64,000 nt of DNA from JANPCX01 sp031431125 (GCA_031431125.1 JANPCX010000085.1:4921-68920), one strand, 5' to 3'; positions 24,946 through 33,881 are shown, numbered from the stretch's first letter. Made by a program: numbers and translations. Notes: a model not told the origin generated them from the letters alone.

Positions 24946-26373
24946 ATGAACGCTGTATTGAAACCCACCAACGATTTCCACGTTGCCGACATGTCCCTGG
25001 CCGCCTGGGGCCGCAAAGAAATCAAGATCGCCGAGACCGAAATGCCCGGCCTCATGGCCATCCGCCAAGAGTTCGCGCCCAAGCAGTCGCTCAAAGGTGC
25101 GCGCATCACCGGCTCGCTGCACATGACGATTCAAACCGCTGTGCTGGTCGAAACACTGCAAGCCCTGGGCGCCCAAGTGCGCTGGGCTTCGTGCAATATT
25201 TTCAGCACCCAAGACCACGCCGCTGCCGCACTGGTGGAAGCCGGCACCCCGGTTTTTGCCTACAAAGGCGAAACCTTGGTCGACTACTGGGACTACACCC
25301 ACCGCATTTTTGAATTCGGCGCCAAAGGGACAGAAGGCGAAGGCCCCAACATGATCCTGGACGACGGCGGCGACGCCACGCTCCTGATGCACCTGGGCAA
25401 ACGCGCTGAAAAAGACGCCTCGCTCTTGGCCAACCCCGGCAGCGAAGAAGAAACTTGCCTCTTCAACTCGATCAAAGCCAAGCTGGCGGTGGACCCCACC
25501 TGGTACAGCCGCAAGAGCGCACAAATCATCGGCGTGACCGAAGAAACCACCACAGGCGTGCTGCGTTTGAACGAGATGAGTGCCAAAGGCACGCTCATGT
25601 TCCGCGCCATCAATGTGAACGACAGCGTGACCAAGAGCAAGTTCGACAACCTCTACGGCTGCCGCGAGTCCTTGGTCGACTCCATCAAACGCGCCACCGA
25701 CGTGATGATTGCCGGCAAGGTGGCCTTGGTGGCCGGTTACGGCGACGTGGGCAAAGGTTCGGCCCAAGCCCTGCGCGCCTTGAGCGCCCAGGTGTGGGTG
25801 ACCGAGATTGACCCGATCAACGCCTTGCAGGCCGCGATGGAAGGCTACAAAGTCGTCACCATGGAATACGCCGCCGACAAAGCCGACATTTTTGTCAGCG
25901 CCACCGGCAACAAAAACGTCATCCGCTACGAGCACATGGCCGCGATGAAAGACGAAGCCATCGTCTGCAACATTGGCCACTTCGACAACGAGATTGATGT
26001 CGCGTCGCTCGAAAAATGCGAGTGGGACGAGATCAAACCCCAGGTCGACCACATCAAATTCCCTGACGGCAAAAAAATCACCTTGCTCGCCAAGGGCCGC
26101 TTGGTGAACCTGGGCTGCGCCACCGGCCACCCGAGCTTCGTGATGTCGTCCAGCTTTGCCAACCAAACCATCGCCCAGATCGAACTCTTCACCAAGAGCG
26201 GCGAGTACGAAAGCGGCAAGGTCTATGTGTTGCCCAAACACCTGGACGAGAAAGTGGCGCGCCTGCACCTGAAAAAAGTGGGCGCCATGCTGTCCGAACT
26301 GACGGACGAACAAGCGGCTTACATCGGCGTGTCCAAACAAGGGCCTTACAAGGCCGATACCTACCGCTATTGA
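24946..26373 (+). CDS. ahcY: Adenosylhomocysteinase (SAH hydrolase)
   Basis: A 475-residue NAD-dependent enzyme that splits S-adenosylhomocysteine into homocysteine and adenosine, relieving product inhibition of methyltransferases. Visible: RITGSLHMTIQTAVLVETL, the NAD-binding GYGDVGKGSAQALRAL and the C-terminal QGPYKADTYRY. ATG 24946 has GGAG six bases upstream; a TTG at 24934 is too early. The preceding SAH riboswitch fits the enzyme's substrate. tlyA and metF follow on the same strand. Confidence 0.98.
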   Translation: MNAVLKPTNDFHVADMSLAAWGRKEIKIAETEMPGLMAIRQEFAPKQSLKGARITGSLHMTIQTAVLVETLQALGAQVRWASCNIFSTQDHAAAALVEAGTPVFAYKGETLVDYWDYTHRIFEFGAKGTEGEGPNMILDDGGDATLLMHLGKRAEKDASLLANPGSEEETCLFNSIKAKLAVDPTWYSRKSAQIIGVTEETTTGVLRLNEMSAKGTLMFRAINVNDSVTKSKFDNLYGCRESLVDSIKRATDVMIAGKVALVAGYGDVGKGSAQALRALSAQVWVTEIDPINALQAAMEGYKVVTMEYAADKADIFVSATGNKNVIRYEHMAAMKDEAIVCNIGHFDNEIDVASLEKCEWDEIKPQVDHIKFPDGKKITLLAKGRLVNLGCATGHPSFVMSSSFANQTIAQIELFTKSGEYESGKVYVLPKHLDEKVARLHLKKVGAMLSELTDEQAAYIGVSKQGPYKADTYRY

Positions 26374-26420
26374 AGAGCGGCGGTGGATCACCACGACACC
26401 GTGACGATCCACGCCCTTTC

Positions 26421-26530
26421 GTCGTTCCCGCGCAGGCGGGAATCCAGGGACTGCACCGAACCGCAGCTGCGGGCTCATGGGCAACCCCGCTGGATTCCCG
26501 CTTGTGTACACAACCGCGCGGGCATGACGA
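26421..26530. repeat. Palindromic repeat with GTCNTTCCCGC...GCGGG-ATGACG ends
   Basis: Left arm begins GTCGTTCCCGCGCAGGCGGG and AATCCAGG; the right end is CTGGATTCCCGC ... GCGGGCATGACG. It matches the 99-bp copy at 36260-36358. These ends are a widespread intergenic repeat class in Burkholderiales. It fills most of 26374-26560; no gene is present there. Confidence 0.8.
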
Positions 26531-26560
26531 ATCCTTGCTGAACTCGACCTCTCACCACCT

Positions 26561-27316
26561 ATGCGCGCAGACCAACTCCTCGTCCAACAAGGCCATGCCC
26601 CCACGCGGTCAGCCGCCCAGCGCCTGATCGACAGCGGCGGTGTGCGCTGGAAGTCGCCCAAAGGTTGGTTGGTGCCGAAAAAAGCCGGTGAAGACCTGCC
26701 CGAAGGCTGCGTGATTGAAGTCACCAACAGCGACGAGTTGCGTTTCGTCTCGCGTGGCGGCTTGAAGCTGGAAGGTGCACTCAAACACTGCAGCATCACG
26801 GCCCTGGACCTGAACTGCCTCGACGTGGGCCAAAGCACGGGGGGGTTCACCGACGCCTTGTTGCAGCAAGGCGCACGCCGTGTGGTGGGTATTGATGTGG
26901 GCCGAAGCCAGTTGAACGCGAGTTTGGCGGCAAACGACCGCGTGACGAGTTACGAGGGCCTCAACGCCCGCGATGTCAGTGGCTCTGCATTCGAGCAAGA
27001 AGAACCCACAGCCTCGTTTGATCTCATCGTCGCCGACCTCTCCTTCATTTCACTCACCCTGGTGCTGCCCACCATCGCCGCCTACTTGGCGCCGCAAGGC
27101 CAAGCGCTGTTGCTGGTGAAGCCGCAGTTTGAATTGCAGCCCGTGGACATCGGCAAAGGCGGCCTCGTTAAGAGCGACACCGCTTACCCGCGCGTGGAAG
27201 AGCGCATCCGCGAAGCCTGCGCGGCGCTGTCGCTGCAGGTAGTGGACTACTTCGCCAGCCCCATTGCCGGTGGCGACGGCAACCGCGAATTTTTTGTGCA
27301 CGCCAAGCCTGGCTGA
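26561..27316 (+). CDS. TlyA-family RNA 2'-O-methyltransferase
   Basis: A 251-residue protein with an N-terminal S4 RNA-binding domain (RADQLLVQQGHAPTRSAAQR) and an FtsJ-like methyltransferase core (LDVGQSTGGFTDALLQQGA; IVADLSFISLTLVLP). TlyA relatives methylate rRNA riboses (C1409 in 16S, C1920 in 23S), using SAM; hemolysin naming is historical. Spacing to metF is 21 bases, so both may share a transcript. The SAM use links it loosely to the surrounding methyl cycle, probably by chance. Confidence 0.9.
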   Translation: MRADQLLVQQGHAPTRSAAQRLIDSGGVRWKSPKGWLVPKKAGEDLPEGCVIEVTNSDELRFVSRGGLKLEGALKHCSITALDLNCLDVGQSTGGFTDALLQQGARRVVGIDVGRSQLNASLAANDRVTSYEGLNARDVSGSAFEQEEPTASFDLIVADLSFISLTLVLPTIAAYLAPQGQALLLVKPQFELQPVDIGKGGLVKSDTAYPRVEERIREACAALSLQVVDYFASPIAGGDGNREFFVHAKPG

Positions 27317-27337
27317 GCGTGCGCTGCGAGGACATTC

Positions 27338-28180
27338 ATGACCCCTTCCAAACTTCCCCTCAGCCTCGAATTCTTCCCGCCCAAAACGCCAGAAGGCGCG
27401 AGCAAACTCGCCGCCGCGCGCCAGCAGCTTTATGCGCTCAAGCCGCAGTTCTGCTCGGTGACCTATGGCGCAGGCGGTAGCACACAAGACGGCACCTTTC
27501 AAACCGTGCAAGCCATCTTGAAAGAGGGCGTTGATGCGGCACCGCATTTCAGCTGCATCGGCGCCAGCAAAGAATCCATCCGCGCCCAACTGCAAACCTT
27601 CCAGGCCGCAGGCATACGCCGCATCGTCGCCTTGCGCGGTGATTTACCCAGCGGCTATGGCTCAGGCAGCTTGGGCGAGTTCCGCTACGCCAGCGACCTG
27701 GTGGCTTTCATCCGCGCCGAGACTGGCGACCACTTTCACATTGAAGTCGGTGCCTACCCGGAAATGCACCCCCAGGCCAGATCCCCGCAAGCCGATTTGC
27801 AGGCCTACGTCACCAAAGTGAAGGCGGGCGCCAGCTCGGCCATCACACAAATGTTTTTCAACACCGACGCCTACTTTCGTTTCGTCGATGAAGCCCATGC
27901 CATGGGCGCCGACATCCCTGTCATCCCCGGCATCATGCCCATTTCTAATGCCAGCGGCATCATCCGTTTCGCCGACAACTGCGGCACCGAAATCCCCCGC
28001 TGGATGCGCCTGCGCCTGCAAGGCTTCGGCGACGACACCGCGTCCATTCAAGCCTTCGGTTTAGACGTGATCACCGACCTGTGTGACCAACTGCGCACGG
28101 CCGGCGTGCCGGGGTTGCACTTTTATACGATGAACCAGAGCAAAGCAGTGTTAGAGATCACGGGACGGTTGGGGATTTGA
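27338..28180 (+). CDS. metF: Methylenetetrahydrofolate reductase
   Basis: A 280-residue flavoprotein that reduces 5,10-methylene- to 5-methyl-tetrahydrofolate, the methyl donor for MetH. Conserved: LEFFPPKTPEGASKL, TYGAGGS (FAD region), ALRGDLP and AGASSAITQMFFN, and PGIMPISN. Length is right for the bacterial enzyme (about 275-300). It closes the ahcY-tlyA-metF run; the methyl acceptor enzyme module MetH is at 61448. Confidence 0.97.
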   Translation: MTPSKLPLSLEFFPPKTPEGASKLAAARQQLYALKPQFCSVTYGAGGSTQDGTFQTVQAILKEGVDAAPHFSCIGASKESIRAQLQTFQAAGIRRIVALRGDLPSGYGSGSLGEFRYASDLVAFIRAETGDHFHIEVGAYPEMHPQARSPQADLQAYVTKVKAGASSAITQMFFNTDAYFRFVDEAHAMGADIPVIPGIMPISNASGIIRFADNCGTEIPRWMRLRLQGFGDDTASIQAFGLDVITDLCDQLRTAGVPGLHFYTMNQSKAVLEITGRLGI

Positions 28181-28222
28181 GGCATCACACGCAGAACCTC
28201 CTGTTCACGGGCCTTCACCTTT

Positions 28223-29344
28223 TCAATCCTGCAACCCAAACCCCACCACCTCCGTATCCACCCCGTTGATCCGCAAACAAACGCCCTGCTCGCCAGGGTA
28301 GTGTGTGCGTGTTGTCACCTCGCGAAACCGGTGGTCGCGGCGGAAGGTGACGGTCTCACCCGGTTCAAGTGTCAGCAACGCACCCTTGAACACCTTGGGC
28401 CAACGTCGCCCGTTGGCTTTGAGGAAGTGCAGCACATAGTCGATGGTGAGTTGCTGTGGCACTTTGGCGGTGGAACGCAGCGTCATCTGCAATTCCAGCA
28501 CCTCGCCCATTCGCACGGTTGGCGCTGACAGTTGCAAGCGCCCTTTTTTGAGTTGAGGCGGGTGGCGGTCGAACACCGCCAAGGTGGCAGCGTGGCCTTG
28601 TTTGATCAAACCGCGGCAGGCGTGGCGCAGCAGGGCTTCGCGTTCTTTGCTGGCACCACGTCGCCAAGCGGTCGCCAGGTCGGTGATCAGGCCAGGATGG
28701 TCTTTGGCGATGTCATTCAAGTGGTTGGCCACCGAGCGGCGAACATAAAGCGAGGCGTCGTCGCGCAATCGCTCCAGCAGCGGCAACATCGGTGACGGGT
28801 CACGCTTGAGTTCAGGCAATTGCATGGCCCAGGGCAGACGGGGGCGGCTGCCTTCTGACACCAAACGGCGCACATGGTGGTTGGGATCGTCAACCCAAGT
28901 GGTCAGGATGCTGATGGCACGGTATTGATCGGCCAGCAAAAAGTAGCGGATGGCGAACTCTGACGAAAACCGTTTGGTCATCTCGCGCAGCAGGTGCATG
29001 GAGCGTTCAAAGTCCGCCACGCCGTGTTGCCCCACCACCTGGGCCAGCGGCAAAATGCCCCAGCCACAAATGCCTTCGTCGCTGGCGGGCTGGTTGGCAT
29101 GCTCCAGTTCGTCGGGGTGCAGCATGGCGAGCAAGATGCGCTCGCGTTTGGCGGGGTCAGCGGGCAAGGCCGCGTGAACATGGTCGGCGATCCATTGGGC
29201 GCGGGCCTTGAGTTCCAGCGCATCCAGCTGGCCGAGGATGCTGGCTTCAAACACCGCGTGGTCGAAACCTTTGAGTTGGCGCCGCAAATGCCGCGCGATG
29301 CAGCGCACAAGCTCAGGTGAGAACAAGTTTTTGAAGGGTTCCAT
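28223..29344 (-). CDS. AlkC-like DNA alkylation-repair glycosylase with C-terminal Ig-like domain
   Basis: A 373-residue HEAT-repeat protein. The N-terminal 260 residues form helical repeats (ILTTWVDDPNHHVRRLVSEGSR; DDASLYVRRSVANHLNDIAK), the DNA-cradling fold of AlkC/AlkD. The C-terminal 100 residues (LSAPTVRMGEVLELQ...) are a beta-rich Ig-like domain as in AlkC of Pseudomonas. AlkC removes 3-methyladenine and 3-methylcytosine from DNA. I start at ATG 29344, where GGAG is seven bases upstream. The assignment rests on repeat pattern and domain order; no catalytic residue is singled out. Confidence 0.82.
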   Translation of the reverse strand: MEPFKNLFSPELVRCIARHLRRQLKGFDHAVFEASILGQLDALELKARAQWIADHVHAALPADPAKRERILLAMLHPDELEHANQPASDEGICGWGILPLAQVVGQHGVADFERSMHLLREMTKRFSSEFAIRYFLLADQYRAISILTTWVDDPNHHVRRLVSEGSRPRLPWAMQLPELKRDPSPMLPLLERLRDDASLYVRRSVANHLNDIAKDHPGLITDLATAWRRGASKEREALLRHACRGLIKQGHAATLAVFDRHPPQLKKGRLQLSAPTVRMGEVLELQMTLRSTAKVPQQLTIDYVLHFLKANGRRWPKVFKGALLTLEPGETVTFRRDHRFREVTTRTHYPGEQGVCLRINGVDTEVVGFGLQD

Positions 29345-29379
29345 CCACTGCTCCAGTACGACTGAACAACGCGGCGATC

Positions 29380-30282
29380 TCAAACCATCAACACCGGCGG
29401 AATCGCCGCCGCCAAATGGTCATATACCTGGCGCACCACCGGATTGCCGCGTATCTCACGGTGCACCACCAACCAACAGGGCAAAGGCGGGATGGCCAGT
29501 TGCGGCAACAAGGCATGCACACCGGGCCAGTGGGCCAAGTTGTAGCGCGCGACAAAACCAATGCCTGCACCGGCGGCCAACAAACGGCCGTAAGCCACTT
29601 GGTCGTCGGTGCGCATGGCGAAGTGTTCGCGGGTCAGCGGCAGCCCCATTTTGTTGAAACCTTGTTCGATGGTGGTGTCGAGGTCGTAACCGATCAGGCG
29701 GTGCTGGAGCAGGTCTTGCGGTTTGCGCGGTGTGCCTGCGAGGGCGAGGTAACGCTCGTGCGCGGCCGCCACGATGTGCACCTCACCCAGTTTGCGCGCG
29801 ATCAAGGAGCTTTGTGCGGGCCGCAACATGCGCACCGCAATGTCGGCCTCACGGCGCAGCAAGTTGGTGATTTGGTTGGAGGCCACCAGCTCGATCTGAA
29901 TGCCGGGCTCGGCCGCTTGCAGCTCAGCCAGGATGGGCGGCAACAAATAGGTCGCTGCCACTTGGCTGGTGCTGATGCGCACCGTGCCCGTGGTGCGGCG
30001 GCGGCTGCCCACCAATTGTTGCGTCAGGCCTTGTGCCCCGGCCTGCATTTGCCGGGCGGAGTCGGCAATCGCCAAGGCCAAGGCGGTGGGTGTGACGCCG
30101 CGCCCCGTGCGTTCAAAAAGGGGGGCGCCGAGTTGGGTTTCCAGCTCACCAATGTGGCGGCTCAGGGTGGGTTGCTGTTGCCCTGTTTTTCGGGCGGCAC
30201 CCATCAAGCTGCCCGCGTCGAGCACGGCGAGAAAACTCTTGACGAGGGCCCAGTTGAACTGGCCTGAAGATGATTGACTCAT
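29380..30282 (-). CDS. LysR-family transcriptional regulator
   Basis: A 300-residue LysR regulator: N-terminal winged HTH (SFLAVLDAGSLMGAARKTGQ; PTLSRHIGELETQLGAPLFER) and a C-terminal substrate-binding domain. It is divergent from the NAD-dependent epimerase/reductase gene at 30380, with about 98 bases between, so that gene is its probable target. The effector is unknown. It starts in the AT-rich palindrome at 30281. Confidence 0.9.
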   Translation of the reverse strand: MSQSSSGQFNWALVKSFLAVLDAGSLMGAARKTGQQQPTLSRHIGELETQLGAPLFERTGRGVTPTALALAIADSARQMQAGAQGLTQQLVGSRRRTTGTVRISTSQVAATYLLPPILAELQAAEPGIQIELVASNQITNLLRREADIAVRMLRPAQSSLIARKLGEVHIVAAAHERYLALAGTPRKPQDLLQHRLIGYDLDTTIEQGFNKMGLPLTREHFAMRTDDQVAYGRLLAAGAGIGFVARYNLAHWPGVHALLPQLAIPPLPCWLVVHREIRGNPVVRQVYDHLAAAIPPVLMV

Positions 30283-30294
30283 GCATTAATGTAT
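30281..30294. promoter_or_regulatory. Candidate LysR operator
   Basis: ATGCATTAATGTAT, an imperfect AT-rich palindrome, overlaps the LysR start codon and lies upstream of the divergent reductase gene. LysR proteins bind T-N11-A dyads, and TGCATTAATGTATA fits. The position makes it a plausible autoregulatory site. Confidence 0.4.
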
Positions 30295-30379
30295 AGCTGA
30301 CATCCTCACATCAGCAATTGTCGAATGTCGATTGGAGACAGACACTGGCGCCACTTCATCTGATTCAAAGAGGCCCATC

Positions 30380-31399
30380 ATGAACAACTTCTCTCAACAA
30401 ACTTGCGCCCCAGGCGTCAAAACCGTGCTCATTCTGGGTGCTGCAGGGCGTTTGGGATATGCCTTGACACAGGCGTTTTCAAAGGCAGGTTGGCGTGTGG
30501 TGGCCCAGGCGCGGCGGGCAGCTGAGGCGGGTTGGCCCGCTGGCGTTGAACACACCACAACGCCCTTGCAAGAGACCGATCAGCTCTGCGCGACGGCCGG
30601 GCCGACAACGCGGGCGGTGGTGTACGCGGTGAACCCCGTCTACACCCGCTGGGCACAAGACCTGTTGCCTTGGGCGCGCCTTGGCATGGACGTAGCCCAA
30701 GGCCTGGACGCCCTTTTCATGTTGCCGGGCAATGTGTATTCATTGGGCCAAGGCATGCCGCCTGAGATCACAGCGCAAACGCCGGTGTCTCCCACCACCA
30801 CCAAGGGCCGCTTGCGCGCCGATTTGGAGACCGAGATGCAAGCCCGCGGCGCCCAAGGCCTGCACTCGACGGTGTTGCGGGCGGGTGATTTTTTTGGGAG
30901 TGGGCGTGGCAGTTGGTTTGATCTGGTCATCACCAAGTCAATACAACGGGGCCGTTTGGTCTACCCAGGCCCGCTCGGTGTGCAGCATCCATGGGCCTAC
31001 CTTCCTGACTTGGCGCAGGCCTTTGTGCGCTTGGCCGAACAAAACGACCTGCCCGTTTTCAGTGAGTTTCAATTCGCTGGCCGTGCGATCACCGGCGAGG
31101 AATTTTTGACCGCCCTGGCATCTGCGGCGACAACGCTGGGTTTGACGCCCACCAAGGGCTTCAAAACCGGCCAAATGCCCTGGCGTTTGATACGTTGGGG
31201 CAGTGTGCTGGTGCCGCTGTGGCGCGAGTTGGTCGAGATGGAATACCTCTGGCGTGTGCCGCATGCACTCGATGGCCGCGACTTGCAGCAGCAAATTGGC
31301 GAGCTGCCTTGCACGCCGCTGGTTCAAGCCCTGACCCAAAGCCTGCTGGACTTGGGGCACACCCGCCCTGCGCGACAGGCCGCCACAGCGGTCGTTTGA
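30380..31399 (+). CDS. NAD(P)-dependent epimerase/dehydratase family oxidoreductase
   Basis: A 339-residue extended-SDR-like protein. The N-terminal Rossmann motif is VLILGAAGRLGYALTQAFSK (GxxGxxG), and STVLRAGDFFGSG and PWAYLPDLAQAFVRLAE are typical of epimerase-like SDRs. No clear YxxxK is seen, so it could be an atypical SDR. ATG 30380 lies behind AAAGAGG. It is divergent from a LysR regulator and is followed by a hairpin and a membrane gene. The substrate is unknown. Confidence 0.82.
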   Translation: MNNFSQQTCAPGVKTVLILGAAGRLGYALTQAFSKAGWRVVAQARRAAEAGWPAGVEHTTTPLQETDQLCATAGPTTRAVVYAVNPVYTRWAQDLLPWARLGMDVAQGLDALFMLPGNVYSLGQGMPPEITAQTPVSPTTTKGRLRADLETEMQARGAQGLHSTVLRAGDFFGSGRGSWFDLVITKSIQRGRLVYPGPLGVQHPWAYLPDLAQAFVRLAEQNDLPVFSEFQFAGRAITGEEFLTALASAATTLGLTPTKGFKTGQMPWRLIRWGSVLVPLWRELVEMEYLWRVPHALDGRDLQQQIGELPCTPLVQALTQSLLDLGHTRPARQAATAVV

Positions 31400-31409
31400 C
31401 GTCAAGTTT

Positions 31410-31438
31410 GGTTGGCTGCGCCGCTTGGGCAGCCAACC
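31410..31438 (+). terminator. Intercistronic hairpin after the reductase gene
   Basis: A perfect 10-bp stem (GGTTGGCTGC/GCAGCCAACC, loop of nine bases) is 11 bases after the stop. It has no long T-tract, so it may slow rather than end transcription into the next gene. Confidence 0.5.
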
Positions 31439-31472
31439 GTTCAGTTCGCCCACCATTCCTATGGAGAAACCC

Positions 31473-32204
31473 ATGTCACTGGTTGATTCGGTCTCAAGCA
31501 CCACGCCCCGTTCCACCCGACTGTCGCGCACAGCGGCTGCCTTGCTCATCGCCGACGGATTGCTGTCCCTGGCCCCAGTCGTGATCCTCGGCGCCGCCTT
31601 CGGTTGGCCCGATTCACTGCGTTTCCCAGCCGCCACGCAACTGCAAGCGATTGCCGCGAAACCCGACGCCTTGGCCTGGGGTTATGGCCTTTATTTGCTC
31701 TACTCGATCTTGATTGCGCCAACGATGATTGTGTTGACGGCGCGCCTCTTTGGTGGCCTGCAAAGTGCACTCGCCGGCACCGTCGCCGTGCTGGCGGGTT
31801 TGTCCGCCTTGGCCCGCTGCATCGGCATCTTGCGCTGGCTCACGGTGATGCCTGCGCTGGCCCTGGCCTACACCAGTGCCGGGCCCGGGCAACAACCCAT
31901 GATTGAAACCGCATTCACTGCGCTGAACCAATGGGGTGGTGGCATTGGTGAATTGCTGGGCGTGAGTTTGTTCATGGCGCTGGCCCTGGGCATCCTCAGT
32001 GTGGGTGCATGGGCGCAGCGGCGTTTGCCAGTGCTGCTGTGCGTTGTGGGCTTGGTCACGGCCTTGTTGCTGGCGGGACTGTCGCTGCCAGCGCTGCGCA
32101 TTCCCGTGGAGGTGTCCGTGGCCGTCGCAGTGACCTTGCTCAGTGTCTGGATGTGGGCGGTAGCGGCGTGGTTGTTGTGGGCTGCGCGCCGGGGCAATGC
32201 ATAG
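31473..32204 (+). CDS. Multi-pass membrane protein (DUF4386-like)
   Basis: A 243-residue protein with six to seven hydrophobic helices. The early RTAAALLIADGLLSLAPVV and the following PxxL pattern resemble DUF4386 proteins, but the match is weak. The ATG follows GGAG seven bases upstream. It may be transcribed with the reductase gene 73 bases before it. Function is unknown. The nested palindromic repeat begins 15 bases after its stop. Confidence 0.6.
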   Translation: MSLVDSVSSTTPRSTRLSRTAAALLIADGLLSLAPVVILGAAFGWPDSLRFPAATQLQAIAAKPDALAWGYGLYLLYSILIAPTMIVLTARLFGGLQSALAGTVAVLAGLSALARCIGILRWLTVMPALALAYTSAGPGQQPMIETAFTALNQWGGGIGELLGVSLFMALALGILSVGAWAQRRLPVLLCVVGLVTALLLAGLSLPALRIPVEVSVAVAVTLLSVWMWAVAAWLLWAARRGNA

Positions 32205-32218
32205 CCCCAGTAAGGCTA

Positions 32219-32393
32219 AGAACCTATCCGTGAATAAGACAGCCCTGCGTTGTGACGACAAAGCGATGGATGCAAGGCGCAAGCCGCAGCCCAGGGTCTT
32301 TTCCTGGGCAAGGGTTGCAACGCCGCAGACGCGCTTTGTCGTCACAACCCTCCGGGCCCCGACGCAGGGCTGTCTTATTCACGGATAGGTTCT
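32219..32393. repeat. Nested palindromic repeat, medium copy (175 bp)
   Basis: This is an internally deleted version of the 336-bp copy at 11463-11798. The same ends (AGAACCTATCCGTGAATAAG and its mirror) and the same inner arms (TTGTGACGACAAAGCG) are kept. Compensating G/C at the same position in both arms preserves the pairing. The right end overlaps the stop codon of the gene at 32392-33291. Confidence 0.87.
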
Positions 32394-33291
32394 AAGGCCC
32401 AAGGTGGGCCGATTCCCGGCGTGCCCACATCGATCCACCGGCCCTGGTCTGCTTGGCCTGCGTGGTGCGTGAGGTTCCACTGTGGGTTGAACCCAGCGGC
32501 GCGAGCAGCACCAAGGTGATGCTCAACCACACGGCCACGCTGAAGTAGGCCGTCATCCAGACCACCTCGGAGCGCCAGTGCTCCCATTGGTGCGACACCA
32601 CCCAGCGTGTTGAGGCATCCATCCAGCCCTGCTCGACGCTGAGGTAGCTGCGGCCCAGCGCCTCGTCGGCGATCCAGCGCGACCAATACATGGGCACGTC
32701 GACGCCAAACATATAGAACACGTACACCACCCCCGCGACGCACCAAAGCGCCAACAGCGGCCGGCGCGCCGGATCAACCCGTGGCCAAAGCTGCAGCAAA
32801 CTGGCCACCAGCAGCACTGCACACAAGCCCCACAGCGTCTCCTCGACCACATGGCCGATGTTGGAGGTCGTCAACACGGCGTACCAGGAGAACAGTTCAG
32901 CGATGAAGATCAGCGGCAGCACCGCCTGCGACATGACCCAGCCCGCGCGACTGGCGGTGACACGTGACACCTCACGCAGCAGCAAAGCCCATTGCGCGGC
33001 AAAACACAACTCGGCAATGGTGGCGACCGTGCGGCCGATGATCACGCTGGACCAGAAGCTGTCGACCATCACCAGGCGCTGCACGTCGTAGACCGGCAGC
33101 CAACAGCGCCAGCCGCAACCCAGCACGTAGCCGGCGGCGAGCAGCAGTTGCCAACGCCGGTTCAGCCAAACGTCGGGCGGCCAGTGTTCACGTGCGCGCC
33201 ACAACCACCAAGCTGCGGCGCCCCAGGCGAGCACATTGACCACCGACACGGCTCGAAGCAGTGTCCACCAGGGTTCTGTGTTGGCCAACAT
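32392..33291 (-). CDS. Hypothetical multi-pass membrane protein
   Basis: A 299-residue protein with about seven hydrophobic helices, rich in tryptophan, and no family I recognise. Tryptophan-rich helices with RWQLLLAAGYVLGCGWRC are present. It begins at ATG 33291 and reads through WARRESAHLGP to a TAG at 32394-32392; that codon is formed jointly by the repeat's right end and the next base. The true C-terminus may therefore have been altered by repeat insertion. The neighbour at 33319 is a basic DNA-binding-like protein. Confidence 0.6.
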   Translation of the reverse strand: MLANTEPWWTLLRAVSVVNVLAWGAAAWWLWRAREHWPPDVWLNRRWQLLLAAGYVLGCGWRCWLPVYDVQRLVMVDSFWSSVIIGRTVATIAELCFAAQWALLLREVSRVTASRAGWVMSQAVLPLIFIAELFSWYAVLTTSNIGHVVEETLWGLCAVLLVASLLQLWPRVDPARRPLLALWCVAGVVYVFYMFGVDVPMYWSRWIADEALGRSYLSVEQGWMDASTRWVVSHQWEHWRSEVVWMTAYFSVAVWLSITLVLLAPLGSTHSGTSRTTQAKQTRAGGSMWARRESAHLGP

Positions 33292-33318
33292 CTTGTGCTT
33301 TCAACCTAGAAACGGCAA

Positions 33319-33696
33319 TCAATGGCCTTGTTTGGGTCGACCGACCTTGATCGGGGCCAGCCGGTCCAACGCTGCAGCCAAAGCCTGCGCATCCAGCGCC
33401 GCCAGCACATGCAAGCCGGCGCGCAACAACTGGCTCTTTTTGGTCTCGCGTTTGGCCGCGAGCAAACGCGCCTTGAGCGTTGCGATCAAGGCAAAGTCAC
33501 CCGCTGGCATGGTGAAGCTGTCGCGCACCGGCTTCTGGCGCGGCTTGGGTGCTTTCGCCGGCTTCGCGGCTGGGGCGGTGGCCCGCACCGCTTTGACGGC
33601 GGATTTCACCGCGGGTGCCGTTTTGGCCGACGCGGTCTTTCGGCTGATGGCCTGGGCCACCGGGGCCTTGCTTGACTTGCTTTTGCCGTTCGCCAC
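33319..33696 (-). CDS. Small basic, histone H1-like putative DNA-binding protein
   Basis: A 125-residue protein with a Lys/Ala/Pro-rich first half (AKPAKAPKPRQKPVRD) and a helical C-terminal domain (FALIATLKARLLAAKRETKK; LAALDAQALAAALDRL). The composition suggests nucleoid or regulatory DNA binding; I recognise no named family. I start at GTG 33696, behind GGAG. A perfect 17-bp palindrome lies just upstream and overlaps its -10, so autoregulation is plausible. The gene ends 28 bases before the membrane gene start. Confidence 0.65.
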   Translation of the reverse strand: MANGKSKSSKAPVAQAISRKTASAKTAPAVKSAVKAVRATAPAAKPAKAPKPRQKPVRDSFTMPAGDFALIATLKARLLAAKRETKKSQLLRAGLHVLAALDAQALAAALDRLAPIKVGRPKQGH

Positions 33697-33713
33697 ATGA
33701 ATCTCCAAAAATA

Positions 33714-33730
33714 GTATAAACAGTTTATAC
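33714..33730. promoter_or_regulatory. Perfect 17-bp palindromic operator candidate
   Basis: GTATAAAC-A-GTTTATAC is a perfect dyad. On the minus strand it contains TATACT, a good -10 for the basic protein gene, leaving a leader of about 20 bases with a GGAG site. A bound protein would block that promoter. The site also lies upstream of serC on the plus strand. Confidence 0.65.
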
Positions 33731-33881
33731 CTTTATGGAAATGGTGTGGAAGTTTTTTCTATTCCAGGCGGTTCGCTGCGGCGCGTCAAAGGGCTCAGAA
33801 GCTGGCGTACATGGCGTGACTACAATGAATTTTACCCTGCAGTTCCCCGTCAACCGAATCAGCTTGATTGCTTGCACGCCC

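Noticed and set aside
24772..26850. 692-codon minus-strand open frame opposite ahcY
   Set aside because: It crosses the SAH riboswitch and the repeat at 26421; the plus strand is unmistakably ahcY. A third-position GC artefact.
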